From Paragonimus skrjabini miyazakii (Eukaryota; Platyhelminthes; Trematoda; Plagiorchiida; Troglotrematidae): a stretch of 64,000 nt of DNA. A model generated the notes under the pieces. The model made no database searches, was not told where the DNA came from, and saw only the letters and a program-made list of their open reading frames with translations. Below, one piece after another: positions 23,001 through 38,100 of this stretch. Position 1 is the stretch's first letter, and each line of letters opens with the position of its first letter. The DNA is taken from contig JTDE01000973.1 in NCBI GenBank assembly GCA_014338405.1, forward strand, positions 112,608 through 176,607, written 5' to 3'. The translations under genes were made by a program, and so were the position numbers.

Positions 23001-26000
23001 AACCAACAGTCTACATAAATATGTTACTTGTTGCAGTGAATAAACCTTAGGTTTACTCTTTTGGTTGGCAAGCTAAACGCAAACAGATTACATCAGACAG
23101 AAAAAAGAGATAGACGGGAATCAGGTAAGCATAGATTCACACAGTGTCATCGACACCACGGCAATTCGTTGGTTCGCTTCAACCACGTTTACGAACATAA
23201 AAGTAGATAGTGATTTCTGAATAGCATATCATCGTTAAACATCACTTGTTGTGCTTGAATAATGACAGTTTAACAAAGCCATTTAGACCAAACTGGCAAA
23301 CTGTTATCGTGATTAATTTTATTAACAACCAAGCAAGAGGTTTGTCGTACAAAAAGGGCAATATCACTACAACGTGTAACAGTAGAGCTAAACACAGCGA
23401 TTATGAGATCGAGGGCCTGATTCAGACCCTGGTAGTGACGATATAAAAGAATAAACCATGTTGAACAACATGTCAATGGTTGTGTGGAGTGAATAAAACG
23501 GCCGAAAATATCATTTGTTAGAACTGCCACTACAGAAGCCAACTCAGATGATGTCATATCGCTGAAAATCAGTATGGACACAATTAGTAATTCAGTGCAC
23601 CAAGAACGGGATGTGCAACAACAGTGCAGAAATACGGATCATCTTTACGATCAATTTTAAGCACACTTGATTAATCATGAAGCATTTTGTCGCCAGATTG
23701 ATATCTAAGAACCTACCTGCAAAGTGTTATTCCTTGTGGTGTAAGCAATTCCTTCGAATAAGCATACAAATCAAAACTCTTGTCGGTGAGTTTGACTGAG
23801 GGTTATTCTCGTTTACAATATATTCCGCCTTGTAAAACAGCTGAACTTTTATGTAACTCTGTTTCTAGCCGGAACCTTGACAATAGTGTTCCACTTGAAT
23901 ACCTAAAATAAATCATTCCACCATGTATACTTACAACCAGAAAATGCAATAATGCAGGATTCGCTTACAGACAGTCATATTCAATGACTGGGAATAAATC
24001 CATTTAAAACAGCGAGAATCGAGCTTAACGTGACACTATTGGAAAGAATCTGCGCTAAACCGTAAAACATGAATCCGAAATATGGTTAACTTTGCCGGTA
24101 ACAGACGCGTCAGTCAGTCCAATATATTCCAAAGCTCTTAGAAATTTAGAGATGACCAATGTTAACAACTTTTCATTTGTCGACAACCATCCATCGATAT
24201 TTAGCCCCATCTCTTCAAAATATATCCGTTTATCTAACAAGATTATTCCATACTGTCTACCATATCAAGTAGGCAAAGACAGGGACATCATTCTGTGAGG
24301 TATCCAACGCTTCTTCATATTTTCTTGTGTAAACTCCATGCGCAAACGTTCACCAGCTTAGATGAAGGTAACCTGTGTTTACTAGTACTTTCTTGAATTA
24401 TACTCATTATGATGATCCTCAAACTGCATGGACATGTTTTTCACTTGAATTGTTAATTCATAGTATCTGATATGCTGCCTTGGGTCACAAAATTTAGAAC
24501 AACACAGCAGAAATTCAAAAGTTTGATCGGATAATTGCAAAGTCCATTAGTTATAAGAGTGTGACAACATGTTTATCAGATTTACAGAAGGAACTTAAAT
24601 TTCAGAAGTAATATTTGACTAACTGGGACCACTTATATTCATCTTAGCCAGTTATTTTTGTGTGTATTCAAGTTTACTCAGTAGACCACAACATTGCTCA
24701 TTCACCTCCCCCCGTCTTCGAAACGTTGGAGGTCTCAGTGGGAAATGCTGTGTGCTCTAAGTGCTCACAAGTTACACGACGAAATCTACGCAAACTGCAC
24801 ACAGTGTGCAGCCTTATTTTCGATCGATTGACAGTAAGTGCGAAGCCTTCTGAAAGTACCTTTCGACTTTAATAATGTCTTCTTTCTTGAAGTGGATCAC
24901 TTGGTGGAAACTACACTAGTCAAACATAGTGAGTGTATTCACAGTGTCATCACAAGACCGCCATGTTATCAGATTACGCAGTAAAACGGTTAGCATATAT
25001 GTATTGTATATCCGTTCCTACAGATCCAACCGGATGAATGTTCGAGTCTATAAATGGCAAACATTTGGAAACACAAAAGGTGTTTCTAGTATTTTATAAG
25101 TTATCTCGACCAAACTGTTTTAAGCTGACGTAGCTTAAATGAGTTGAACAAATAGCTTCATGTAAATAGTGTAATCAAACTAAATGACTGTTTGTTATTT
25201 CTACAATTTTTTGGCGAGTTTTTTTCAGAAGAATGACTACTTCTAACAGCCTCTCGTAACGACCTTATTTTTCTGGTGACATGTTTGATTGATAAATGCG
25301 TACATTGTCTCAAAGGTGTCTTCTGCCGAGGTTTTTTTTGTCATAAACCAGATAAAGTAAGTGTGATGTGAATGGTCTGATCAGGTGTCCATAAAATGGG
25401 GGCTTGTACACTAAACCGTTTTCCTTGTGAAGTCGTTATTTTGTTCGAAAGTGCCCAGTTCCGATTATGTGAAGATATTGCACCTTGACATCTTTCTTGG
25501 CTAACCCAGCATTTCTCGACCAATTAGCGTAACAGTTTTAGTCGGCTGTCACGTGGACGTGAAATTAAATCACTTTATACAAATTCGTCCTAAGGTCATC
25601 TACGGAGTAGGAAGTGCAACCAACTTCGCCAAAACTAAAGATGAAGCAAATAGTGTTTAGCAAATTATGTAACAGCATATTTCGGTATACTTTAAGCATA
25701 CACATACACAACGTCATCGTAGGATATGAAACCTAGCAAATGTTACCAACGTTAATTACCACAAAGAATTTTAACGCATAGTCTGTTATGACCGTACATA
25801 TAAAGATAACATACACAGTTTATAAATGGATAAAGCACATCAGCCTATTCTGAATACCTAACAATTTATGCTCATTTGCTTGATATAAAGCTGTTTTCAG
25901 TTCAAAATAAACTGTCTTCTTCCATTTAACAAACTCTACCGAATCAATGTGTTACTTTTCTAAACAGTGGTTAATGAATTGTAGTTAGCTATATATGTAT

Positions 26001-28399
26001 AGTTACTTCCGATTAGTTCACTAATTGGATAGCATGCACGAAATGGTTAGCTAGGAATAATCTACGTACCTTTTAGTTACAGAGATGAAAAGTGACCCTT
26101 AACGCTAAAGCTTACAAAAGGAAACATGGAAAATTTAGGTTTGTCAATGTGTGCGGTTTTAGCTGTAATGTCATAGTCAGCTCGTCGTGAATGTTATAAA
26201 CAATGACAGTGTCAGTAGGTATACGATTGTTTTACCAAAACTATGGCAAACCGTACATATAGACTGTGCACACAATGATATACAATAAAAACTTGCTTCA
26301 TGCGAACACTTAGTACATTGCAGTAATGACCATCTATCAGTTCGGAAGTGGTACACTTGTTGATAAGTTTAAGTTACCGTCTTATGTGAAATGAGTTTCA
26401 AAATTACACATATAACAAAAGACGGGATAGGGTTGGTTGTTTCATAGTGGATGCGTAACTTTTTCAAACGGTGGCTGGTTTTTAGTTAGTTTTCCAGAAT
26501 AAACAGTGGTCACAAAATTCCACACATACGCATCGATTTGTGCTATTTATCAGCCAACAAGTTTTTGGTTAATCGGGCTTTCATCTGACAAAAAAAACTG
26601 TTACACATTATGACAAACGCTAGCAAATAAACAGTCCCGTTTTCTAATTTATGTGTGCTTGTCTTAGGAGTTTAGATGAGTAAATTTCAAGTGTTTGTTA
26701 CACATGCCGTTACATACTGCCGCCGTTGCCCGAATCCAATGTAACTCTTTCAAAGATATCATGTCAACACGATTTTTAATGACATTTGAGAAGCTCTTAC
26801 CTTGTTCGTTCATGTGCAATCATAAGACTTCACACACAAAAACGGAAACTTCAGCAGTTGGGTCAAGTTTAAGGCAGAGTTGCATGTGACTAAACACGGC
26901 AGTCAATCAATGTGAGTGACTAGGAAATATCAGTCCCTTGAGAACTCCACTCACCATATCAGGTTACGACAAGCATGTGCATTGTTTCTGGTAACAGGTA
27001 TAGTCTTTCCCCTAAAAGTATCCACTGGAGGAATGAGCAGAATGAGCGGTCAGAAACTATTGTTTGAAGCAATCTCTAATTTGTTCTAATAGACCACATT
27101 AAGGCAGTAAATGGCGACATATGACTATGTGACGGGATGGCGAATGAACAAACAGTCACAAACTCTTCTTGGATTTTTTCAACAGATAAAAACGTCTTGT
27201 TTATTAAAACGAAATATGAAACCAGTCGTTGGTTTTCCGTTCGTCTACGCAGTTGTCAGGTATCATGAAAAGCGTTTTCAAACTGATTACCTTCGAAACA
27301 AGGACAACTGAGACTTCGTGAAAATGACAGCAGTAATGCGTACTCAACAACTACCGTAATATAAATTGAGATATGTTAAAGTCATTATGGTGCTGCAAAC
27401 TGAAGTGATTTACGCGGCATTGTTAGACACGTTTTAACTTGGCTATCAATAACGAAATCCTCCATCCTAAGCGATTCGCACATGATTGTGGCCTTGGCAT
27501 ACAACAGTTCTGGTTTGCAACTGTAACTCTCCCCATTAAGATTGTCTCTACTTGTTCCCTTTAAATAAGTACGGAATCGGTTGCGAGAATGATCAATATG
27601 AAGCATAGGAGCAGTCGTAACTTGTTAGCCGACAACCGATAAATCTGGTTCTCGTTAAAATAGTACACTTACACTGTTCCATTCTACAAATAAATTGCCG
27701 GACACCCGCAAAATAGACGCAACATTGTGTCCCACTTTGCACACGACACGAATTAACGCCATTTTCAAAACTGCATTACACCGTTTGGTTGCCGCGAATT
27801 TCCCCGCCCAATTAAACCTGTCACTCAATATGCCAAAGGCGTTGTTTTGTTAAGCTACCTGAAACTTCCTCGCAATGAGTGGCTACATTAGAGTTAAGTG
27901 CATGGCAAAGAAATATGTTTTGAAATGTGAGAGTGAAGACATTTTGTTCCTAGATAGAAAAGTACATGTTAAAGGTTCACTGAAGAAGTTAAGAGCTGGT
28001 AACAGTATATTTTGATGCAAATATAAATGAAGATGCATTGCCAATTTTCTAAACTGAATAAAATGGTATTGACCTCAAGTCCGTTTTTGCGAAAATGCAA
28101 CAAACGCTAGAAGTTGTGGTGGAGAAACTCACGTCGGAATCACTATAAAGCATAATTACATATGAATAGAAAATGTTTTACTCATGAAGTAAGTCGACTA
28201 GGTAAAATCATGCACATTTTGTGGTGATTTGATTAGTTTTGAACACATTGTTTCTACCTATGTATAAAAGTACCCATGCGTAAACATACTGAATTAAATA
28301 AAAACAGCTCTGGCCTATGCTCATAAGCGTATAATCAGATTTACATGGGCAGACACTCAACTACTTAGGCGTGCAAATGCATACGTAAGCATATGTTTG
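20091..28399. other. Long stretch with no supported gene
   Basis: Frames of 60-115 codons occur throughout. The longest is 20404-20751 minus (115 codons), then 21585-21908 minus and 23270-23581 minus. Several overlap in other frames or antisense, and none has a recognisable domain. No tRNA-like, tandem or long inverted structure was noted. Small introns and exons of a host gene cannot be excluded. Confidence 0.45.
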
Positions 28400-31340
28400 C
28401 TAAAATACGTGATTAATTGCCTGCACACCTACATATATATATATATAAATATATATAGTTAACTATAAAAGTACATGCATTGCGCAACCGCCTACTAACT
28501 TTCAAACATTGCCGAGCATACGAACAACCCTCTGTTCACTCACTGGTATTATACATTATTAAGCCACTTAGTGACATATGCATTAACTTACTTGCGTGTA
28601 CCGTTAAATGCATCCTTCATAAAGTAGCCATCTAATTCACCACTTAGCTCTATCCGTTCAGACCTAGCCACGTAACGTATTTGCTTATTTACCCACTCAA
28701 CAACTGACTCATCTTGACATGCATACGTCATTAACTAATTTGTTAATTATTGTTTTCTTCATGATTGCGTAGCTGACCAGTTACCTAGGTTGTTAATTTT
28801 CATATAATTACTTGGCCATATACACGTATATTCACGTACTTATTTATTTACTTGGTAATTTACTTAATCGCTTTCATACATACTCAGCAAATTGTCTATT
28901 TCATTATTCAATATACTGCACGAACAAAATTATTCACATACTTACTAATTCACATATATATTTACATAAGCAAGCGCTTACTCGATTACTTGCCTCCATG
29001 ATTATTCACAGTTATCCATGGTTTCTTGCAAAATTATTGTTTTAAATGCGTGAAATTTATTCCCCTGTTGAGTTGTTTACACATAACGTTATTCAATCAG
29101 TTGCCTATTTCCCATGTATGAATTCATTTTTCGCATACTCACCGATTTATCTATTCACTAAAACATTAATTTTATACATACACAGTCAACGATCTCTTAA
29201 TCAACTACTCGTCTTATTACGCCAAAACTTGTTTGCTTATCTACATGTTTGCCTGTTGGCTCATGTACTTACTAAATTTTAACCTGTTTACTTTTTTAAA
29301 TATAGAAGTACTTACTCTCTCACACTTACTCATTTATTTACTCAAAATATACCGGAAAATCTGCTTGCTTACTTGTTCACGCATTTAGTGTTTGGGAGAA
29401 AATACACAACTGCTTATAAATCTTTTACTAATTTGCTAACGTATTTTTTGTACACTTGTCCAATTACTTACTCATTCACTACATCACACTTTCTAACACT
29501 GCACACATATATGGCACTAATATTTTGCATACTTATCTAATTACTGGCATACACTCTTTTTGTAATTATCGATTCATTTGTTATTTGAATGTTGACTTCC
29601 ATTTTTTCCTCGTCCTCCTCCGTCTTTCCTTTCTTAACAAATTGATTGTTTCTCATGTGCTGAAGTAAACGATCGCCTAAGTGGTAAGTTATTCACTGGG
29701 TTACCCCTTCAAGAACTTAATGACTTTGTTGCTAACATAAGTTCTTGATTTAATTTATCCTTACCTTGTGGTCAAGTTGGTAGATTAATTACTTCGCCGA
29801 CCTATTTTTCCATCGTTTTTGTCTTAATTGTTAAACTGATTGGTAGCTTGCGCATTTGTGCACTAGTACATTCGTTCACTTACTCACTTGCTCACGTGCG
29901 TAGATTCGCGCGTAATTTTTAATGTAATTAACTACCACTTGCATCATATATTACCTACTTTCTCAGTTAGCAAATAAATAAGCATTCTGGTACTCAGTTG
30001 TTTAATTGATTAGTCACTTACGTTGTGACTTAACCACTTGCTAAATTGCCCTCTCCTCCGCGTAGTTACTTCACCGCACATCCGTTTCTCGCCCTCTAAG
30101 TTTTTTTCTTTGTGTACCCGATTAACTCGTTATTCTGTTCCGTATTTTTCATTCGATTAATCTCTTAGCCGTCTATCCTCTTTCTTAAGTGATTCCTTTT
30201 TGACTGATTTCTCACTTGGCAATCGTTTAATTACCCAGCCACCTATTGACATAGTTGCTTACCAACTTCCTGATGTACCGTTATTTTTACTGCGTTGTTT
30301 AATGTTTGCTACTTACCTACAAACATAAATTTATATTAAACTAAACATCAGGTTAGTTCCTTGCTTACTATCATACTTACCTGTTTAGGCACTTGGTTAC
30401 TGCCGTCTTTAATCAGCCGTTTATCAACTGAGCGCCCTAACTTAAACAATATTCGATTATTTCAAGTGCCTGCTCAGTTCCATAATTCACTGCTTATGTA
30501 ATAACCTTTTTGAGCACAGTTTCGAAATATATAAATTCAGCTTCATATTTACTACAGTAACCACACATTTATTTCTTAACACACCTTAGGAAATATCCCG
30601 TTAAATCTTTCCATATCTCCTTCAATACTTACGAAAGGAATGCAAACACTCCGTAGGATACTTATTTACTTGTTTTCTTACTTACTTGCTGACGCATTTA
30701 CATATGCATTTGGCTTGTTAGTTGTTTGTACACACAGTTACTTGTTAACACATAGCTAACTCGCCTGCCTACGTTCGCAGTTATTCACAAAATCGTTCGA
30801 CCATATAGTTATTTAACCACTTATCAATTGTCTAACTTATACAGTGAATTGTCTGCACCAATTTCTTGTAGACCTGCTTGAATAGATCTCCTCATATAGA
30901 CTATTTTGGATCTACTTGTATACAAGCTTACTGATTAACTTACTGACCAGCCTGATCACTTCCCTTATTACTTATATATATATGTGCTTTCTTAATCACC
31001 TGACTATTTACGTGCCTAATCATTAACACGAAAAAGCATTCACCTTTTAAAGTGTACCTCTTCGAAATATTTTAACTATGTGTACATGCAACTACATACT
31101 CACCTATCTGCCTGTGTATTGCCTCACTTTCTTTATATTCATTTTCCCACTAAATCAATCGCCTACTCATCCGCTTAATTACTCACATAATTTCTTACAT
31201 GCCTTTCATTTATGTAGTTATCTGTTTGTCCGCTTATTTACTCATTTGTTTGATTAGTTGATTTAATCTATTTTTGTACGTCTCACGCATGTTCCTGTAT
31301 ATTCTTCTACACAGATGCATACATACTTCATTAACAACCC
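28400..31340 (+). repeat. Decayed period-4 (TTAC-like) tandem tract, ~3 kb
   Basis: The plus strand is dominated by four-base words of one family (TTAC, TACT, ACTT, CTTA) and their one-base variants. Examples are CTTATTTATTTACTTGG near 28837, CACACTTACTCATTTATTTA near 29320, CTTACTTACTTGCTGACGC near 30679, and repeated TTACTCA/TTCACT pieces. It is poor in G and rich in pyrimidines on this strand. A short TA run lies near 28435-28458. Frames inside it (28812-29045, 29046-29282, 29456-29668) read as Y/L/I/H/T-rich strings, as expected from a decayed tetranucleotide, and are not genes. The edges are gradual, so the limits are approximate. Confidence 0.72.
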
Positions 31341-31929
31341 TATTAGATATTAGCTTTGGATAAAATGCTGAAAGAATAAAGCAATAAATTGACCCTCTAC
31401 ATTAATGCAGCTTCAACTTTTCACTCATTCTTGAGGATGGATGCAAACTGTATATAGACAGTATATTGAAGTTGTCAGCACACGATAGTTGGAGTATTGT
31501 ACATTTGTAACCAGTTGTGAAACGTTTACAGGAAAAAAAGAAACCAGAAGAGATAAACAGCTATCATTTCATTTAGAAAACATTAGACTGCGAACTATAC
31601 GTTTAAAAACAAGAAAAATACCAGCCTGAAAAGTGCAGCAGGAGCACAAATCAACGAATGGGAAACGACGCTACATGCAACATTTTTTCTAAGAAGAAGC
31701 ATGATATTTGTCCGGACATCTTTTGCTGCGTCATTACTAGTGCATGCTATAAACCATTTGTTTATCCATGGGATACCGCTGAAAACCATATGTTCGAGTT
31801 CGCACTAATTGGATCTAACGTAGTGACGACGACCCTACAGCAAATTCTTTATGAATCTACAACAGGCGTCTGAACATTCAGACGGCAACAGCAGTGTTTG
31901 TCTGTGTTCGCATATGTCTTGATGGATGA
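31341..31929. other. No supported gene
   Basis: Overlapping frames on opposite strands (31595-31789 minus, 31658-31873 plus) without recognisable motifs. The part nearest 31930 may be the 3' flank of the minus-strand PLE fragment. Confidence 0.4.
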
Positions 31930-32190
31930 ATAGCATGGAATGTCGTTGTAGGATCGCACTGGAATATGACGTGTAATAGACGATACTGGTTCTTTGTTTC
32001 TATGCCCAGCTGTGACGTAGTGCCGTTGTGTGACCTGTTATTTGACCCACTCCGACATATGCTCCATGACCCCGGTTTACAAATGGCGTTCTGTTTTGCC
32101 TATCCAGAATGATCTGCATCTACCCCGATATTCATAGATAACATGGGGTTTGACTGACTCGTGGATGTTTCACACAGTGCGTTGGAATCT
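31930..32190 (-). pseudogene. PLE GIY-YIG endonuclease fragment (minus strand)
   Basis: Read on the minus strand, one frame gives VKPHVIYEYRGRCRSFWIGK, TERHL, a stop, TGVMEHMSEWVK, a stop, then GHRNKEPVSSITRHI. This is the GIY-YIG order VIYEYxCxC, YIGKTERxL, RVxEHxPxWxK, SSITRHL, kept in one frame but with two in-frame stops. One conserved cysteine is glycine and YIG has become WIG. At the nucleotide level ATGTTATCTATGAATATCG is identical to a stretch of the 19.68 kb fragment, so the two belong to one subfamily. Confidence 0.65.
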
Positions 32191-35100
32191 GGCTTCCAAA
32201 AGTTATGTAGCGGCTTAAGTGAAAACGGATAAGACTGTCATCATTAACATTTAAGATATCTCTTCTCAGAGAGGAGGCGACTCTAAATACTTAAAACTGA
32301 CGTCCTGAAGGGATGCGCCTTCAAGGTTTGTATGGCTATTTGAAACCAAGGAAACTACGCGACTGCTTAGGAATGTAAAATTATATTTTTGTTGTCATTT
32401 CGATGAGACACGGATTGTTAGGATGAAAAAAGGGTAAGAAAGAAAGCCCTGTTAAAATTTAAAAACTTCAGCTCCATACTATTTAACTGGAGAATATGCT
32501 ATAATCCACGGAATCCGACGAGATCTAATAACATTTTGTGTACCATTTTTGTTATGAGTGTTAATTAACCGTCTCCATTGTAAGATTCATTAATCTCGTC
32601 ATTCTGAGAGCAAATATTTTTATCCACCTTCTGTTGTTTCGGCGCACAGGTTGGTAATATGACGCCAACATGCTACGTTTTCATTTATTTCTTTTGTGAA
32701 TAAATTACATTACTTTTTTGTTGCAGTTACCAAGAACAGCAAAAGAACTCTTCCTGGACGCAATAGTTCACTTACTTTTATCAGACACTGTTTAGAAGTG
32801 AGCTTATTTAGATGTATGTAATATTTACCAGGTATAGCTGACAAAATTGGTCTATATTTGAGAACATGCCTCAGATAATTTTAAGCATTTGATCACTTTG
32901 TCAGCTTAAAGCAATCAGAGATTCTACTGAGACCCTGGAAATGCTTTGAGTTTGTGATAATACATCTTTGTACAAATAGTGAAGGAATACCATATATATT
33001 CAATTTGAGTTGTAGATCAGGCGAAGAATAGCAGTCATTTGCTAACGTTCATCATATTTGGTTCCATTATACTGCATTTCCGGAGAATCAGAAAAATTCT
33101 CCCCGATAGCCCTTAACTGAGCTTAACTTACATTTAATGATCAGCCCCACACTTCTGATACAATCTTCTAGCTGACAACTGTTGAAACTAACCTATTCGC
33201 TGAAGCGGGCTAATAAAATGAATTGAACACAACTCATGTTTGGTTGCAAATTTTGTATTAAGATAAATATTTTACTCACTCTGTTACAAAAACAATTAAC
33301 GAAAGACACCTTTTACACCCTTGTTAGGGCTTACCAACAATACATTCCCTTGCCGACGTGGATCTCTTTTCTTCTGTACGAACTGTATTGACTACTGCCT
33401 CATTATCTTAAAATTAATCATGACCAAAATGTCATACATATACGCTTAGCTACTGTCGTTTGAAAGCATGCTGAAGATAAACGATACATTTCCCACTTTG
33501 AATATGAACAGCATTTCAGTTAGGTCTATTGACTTAATCTGTGATACTCAAAGCTATATTCAACTAATCTAATCTTCTTCGACCGAAGACAACCGTTTAG
33601 GAAATTAAGGCACATTCGTGAAATAATAAACCATTTGTGTAAGATTATAAAAGACCGGGGATTACGGCAGAAACAGCGAAATTTCGATTACTTTCAACAG
33701 ACATTGATGATCAAAGAAACGCTAAACCCAGAATTACGTCAACTGTGTTATCACTAAATTTTTGTTGCCTAGAGTTCAAATATTCCGAAAATGTATCAGT
33801 GGTAGTATATTAGTTGAAATATATATTGTTTTATAAAACATTATCCGTTGATAGGTTGCATTTTGAATTCCATCAGATCCTTGTTTATTGCATTCAAACA
33901 ACCGTCCACACTTATTAACGTTTGCTTAGGTTTGTCAAACTAGCCGGTGTATCAGGTCCATAGGGTTTATTTTCTAAATAGTCTTATGTGTTCAGTGCTG
34001 TCTAGAGACGAAAAGGATTTGTACGGCAGCTTTGTGTTTGTGGACCACATTCAGTCCTGAAGGGCACACTGTTCTAAGTTCGTCGTATTTCTAAGGATCT
34101 TCACATCTCACAAGTATCCGAAACATGGCGTTTTTCAAAATGTGCCAGACTTTTTGCTGCTGTGATTTTACTTCACGACAAAAATTGCAATTTTTCCATA
34201 CTTTCCACTGCTCCTTAAAAATGTAGACATGCTTTGTAGTAAGCAGACCAGATAGTAAACCTCATGTGACGAAAACAATTAATCTATCTCTAAGCTCATT
34301 TAGTAAGTCAATATAATAAATTCCGGTATCCCTTTCACAAAGCCTGCCATATTCCGTTCTGTGGTCTGGGTAAAATCTATGAAAGCATAACAAAATTATA
34401 GGGTGACTGTGTTGAACTTAGGTATATTTAGAAGGCATGCATTATGCGAGTATCTTTAGTATTCATCTAACTAAACCGGGTGGTTTACTCACGTAGAGAT
34501 CTACTGATGTGAAGTGTACGCAAAACTGAAGCGGAGTTGTGAAATTTAGTAAACCAAACTCTTCAGCTGTAATGTTGGGCACCGGTACATGATGTTGGCC
34601 CGTTGTGTCTCTTAATGAAGTAGAATACCTCATAATGCTTCTGTCCAAATTGGTAGACACTATTGTTTACTGCAACTTTGGTAGCTTTTTCTTACTAACT
34701 CAGTTTGGTACTTTGCGCCAGCAATAATTAACAGCGCAGAAAATAAAGTATACCCACATTGCAAACAGCCGACGTGTACAGTTTATGTTCGTGTGTAAAA
34801 CGGTTACTGTGTAACATTGTCATCATCTGCTTGTTTTCTTCGCAGAGATTATTCTAGAGCACAGTGGAATTAATATCTTCCTGCTACATTCACTAAACTT
34901 ATTGTCTGTGCGATTACAAAACTGGTGACCATTAACACCTTGACTCTCTGTTGTATTGGCAATTACGTGACATTCTAGTAAAATGCCATTTACCATAACC
35001 TTTACAGGAAGTTCAGCTGGTTTTTCTTGTCAAACACAAATGGATGGGCGCAATCTTAACTGGTTGACACTGATTGTTAATTTTTGGCATAAACGACCAA

Positions 35101-38100
35101 TGAAATAAGAGACAGCGAGTTATAAACAGATGCGAACTGACAAATATTGAGAGATGTAGGGCAGAGGTGAAGATTTTTGAACATTTTTTTCTCAAAGCTG
35201 ATGCTATCTTCAGTAATCACAGGTAAGTTGTGCTAACCAACCACTCAGGTATTTGAGCAGCTCTGTCAAAATATATTTTTGAGATTGACTCAACTTCGAG
35301 TATGGTAAAAATGTGAACTTTGATAAAATGATTACTTTTTGAGATAAAACTTCAAGATATTTCTGCAAGTTTAAGATGGCAGAATGGAAAACATGAAACG
35401 GCGAAATATATAGAAATACCATTTGAAAAAATTCGACATACGTTATTAATGCAAGGTATGGGAGCTAAAATCGTTAAACAAAATGCGTAAGGCAGAATGA
35501 GTTACATCTTAAGAATCATCTTTCTTAACTGTCCCGTAAAAAGTTTCAGTTTTCTTTAAGTTGTAGCCGAAAGTATGATCAATCATTTGGCACCTGAGTT
35601 TACTAAATATTTCAGTTTGTAAGAATTACTAACGATAATCTTCGAGGCCTGTCCGGTTTGTTTATTTAATCGACCTACTTGAGTATAATGTAGCACACAT
35701 CGATAAGAGTACGTAAGTTGAACTAAAGTTCGAATCGAAAAACGTTTGGTTTATCAATTTGGAGTAAACAAACCAAATTTTCTAGTTGATCACATTATTG
35801 CTTCAATGTGAGTGATAGGCTGAATTCTGAAAATTATGGTGCAACTGGTTTTCTCGAAACAATCGAGTAGTGATAATAACAAACTGTCCGTTAGAAATAA
35901 TAGAATGTTTGTTTGTTGTGTCTTGATATCATTTTCAAAACTTACCAAAATTATACATTAGTTATCCATCTCAGATGTGTCAATCAATCGCAGATCTAAT
36001 GATTTCTACCATCGCATGGTCGCTTCGTTTCTCGGTGGACGAGTCCAGACTGCACAGTCATGCTTACGTCATCTCGAATCTTCATGATTATTCTCTGTCT
36101 CTAAACTCTCCCATAAACGGGATATGCCAGTGCACCACACTTTTCGTAAAAACTGATCTAACTGAACAAACATGCATGTGAAGCATTGGAACAGTAAAGC
36201 TAAATGCGAGCGAATATCTTTATGTGTAAAAGTTATATTTTAACTTTTTCTCACCTCTGAACCGACAAACGAAAAAACATGCTACATCCGTAAAAACAAT
36301 AATCTATGTGACATTTCGCCGAAAATAATACTCATCATTTTGATAAAACCGGTGATTTTAAATTTTCACAGCTACTCAGCAACTCTACTTCTGATTGGTC
36401 TATTAGTAGTATGTGCACAATCTTTCACGCCGTGGTGAGTCGTGATCAGTTTAATTAGATAACTTGAAAAGAGCTAATAGTAGACGTAGTAATGACGATC
36501 AATCTTCCTTGATTCCATTACTAAGTTGAAAAGAGCATCGGATATGTAGAAAATACTGACATATTTCGTGTGGTAGTCTACAAACTAAAGAATTATGAGT
36601 GTAGGTCAATCGACGTTAAAGCAAACTTCACTAAAAAGTGCATAAATATTCAGACGTGAAAATATTTCGGGGGACTGAGATTAAACAAAAATAACTTAAC
36701 ATTGTTAATGATAAACGTATTTGAATGTCGTTCAAAAAACACAAGAACACTATGTCACCATTTTCTGAGAATACTATACAGTGTCAAATCAGTAAGTTTC
36801 CATACCAGAGACAGTACACAGCACTAAGTACATCCAAAGAATCGTTAACAGTTTTTTGGTGGTTTCTTGCTTTCCCTTTAACAGTTGACATCGCAGAGTT
36901 TCGGTCTGAAGTTGATTGCAAAATGGGCAAATTCGTATTACTAAATGGATAATGCAAACTTGTTCCTAAGAGCTCATACTATAGCATGAATTTCTTTTAT
37001 AAGCCCTAAAAGCACAGATTAACACCATTGGTAATACAGCCATTATCTGTTTGCAGGCTTTCGAAGATTTCTTACAAAGACAAGTTTGCGCATAGTCTAG
37101 AAAATCGGTCATTTGTCGTTATCTCTCTGTTTGATCTTTTCCACCTTAGGTGGTCCTCATATCTTGCTGGGCCGTCATAAATTGCACCAAAACGTTTTCA
37201 CTGTACCAGATGGTGTGAACCAAATCAGATTATCGTTCTTTTTTTCAAGTATTTCAGACCATGGGTTATTTCTATGTAGTGGCTAATATAGCCAATCATT
37301 GTACTCTCGTTATTCTTGGTGGTATCACCCTATCGTTATCATCAGTTTTGTGGTCTCACACATTAACCTAATCCGTGTATATTTCTGAAATACATCCACG
37401 TGACAATTATGAGAAACTGTCATGAAATTTAAAAAAATGATTTCCTGCCGTTTATTAAAATCATAACCGACATGTCGCTTAGCTTCATAAACACAATGAA
37501 ACCAAATGGATTAATGAATGCATACTAAGCTTTCTCATTTCACACAGAAACATTTACTCAATCAAACCAAGGTTTCATAACTGAGGAAGTAAGGATGAAC
37601 AATTCCACAGTCAAATTTCATCTTCTGCTTATCTTCATGTCATTTGACTATGTTGATTCTACACTACCGACAGTACAGAATTTTGCCAGATGTTTCACAC
37701 ACGTCAATGGTATTTTGTTATTAGAAGGGTGAACGCTGGATAGTAATTAGTGAATTGTATTCATATCTGCTTTGGAAAAATTATCGGTCGATTTACACGA
37801 TTGCCTGGATTACGTTTTTCCCGTATACCTTAATTGTAGTTGTTGGTTATTATCCGGCAGTTCGAAATACTTCGGAAAGAAACTGATGAAATCCTGACCA
37901 TAATAAAATATCCACTCAACCTACCTACTAGTCTACATCCACGTCATTCTCACCATCTTCGTTTTATTCAGGCCAGTGTATCAAGTAGGTCTGTCAGTCC
38001 ACGAATTATTTGGGAAAAGTAGGACCCAGGTATTTGAAATTAAACCTCGATGATCATGCAGAACACGGTCAATTGCCCTCTGTGCCATGTCAACTTACTT

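Noticed and set aside
28431..28459. TA run as a separate microsatellite feature
   Set aside because: Short, impure, and inside the larger period-4 tract, so it is described there.
28812..29668. Three consecutive plus-strand frames suggesting a membrane protein
   Set aside because: Their Y/L/I/H-rich content follows from the decayed TTAC-like tandem tract.
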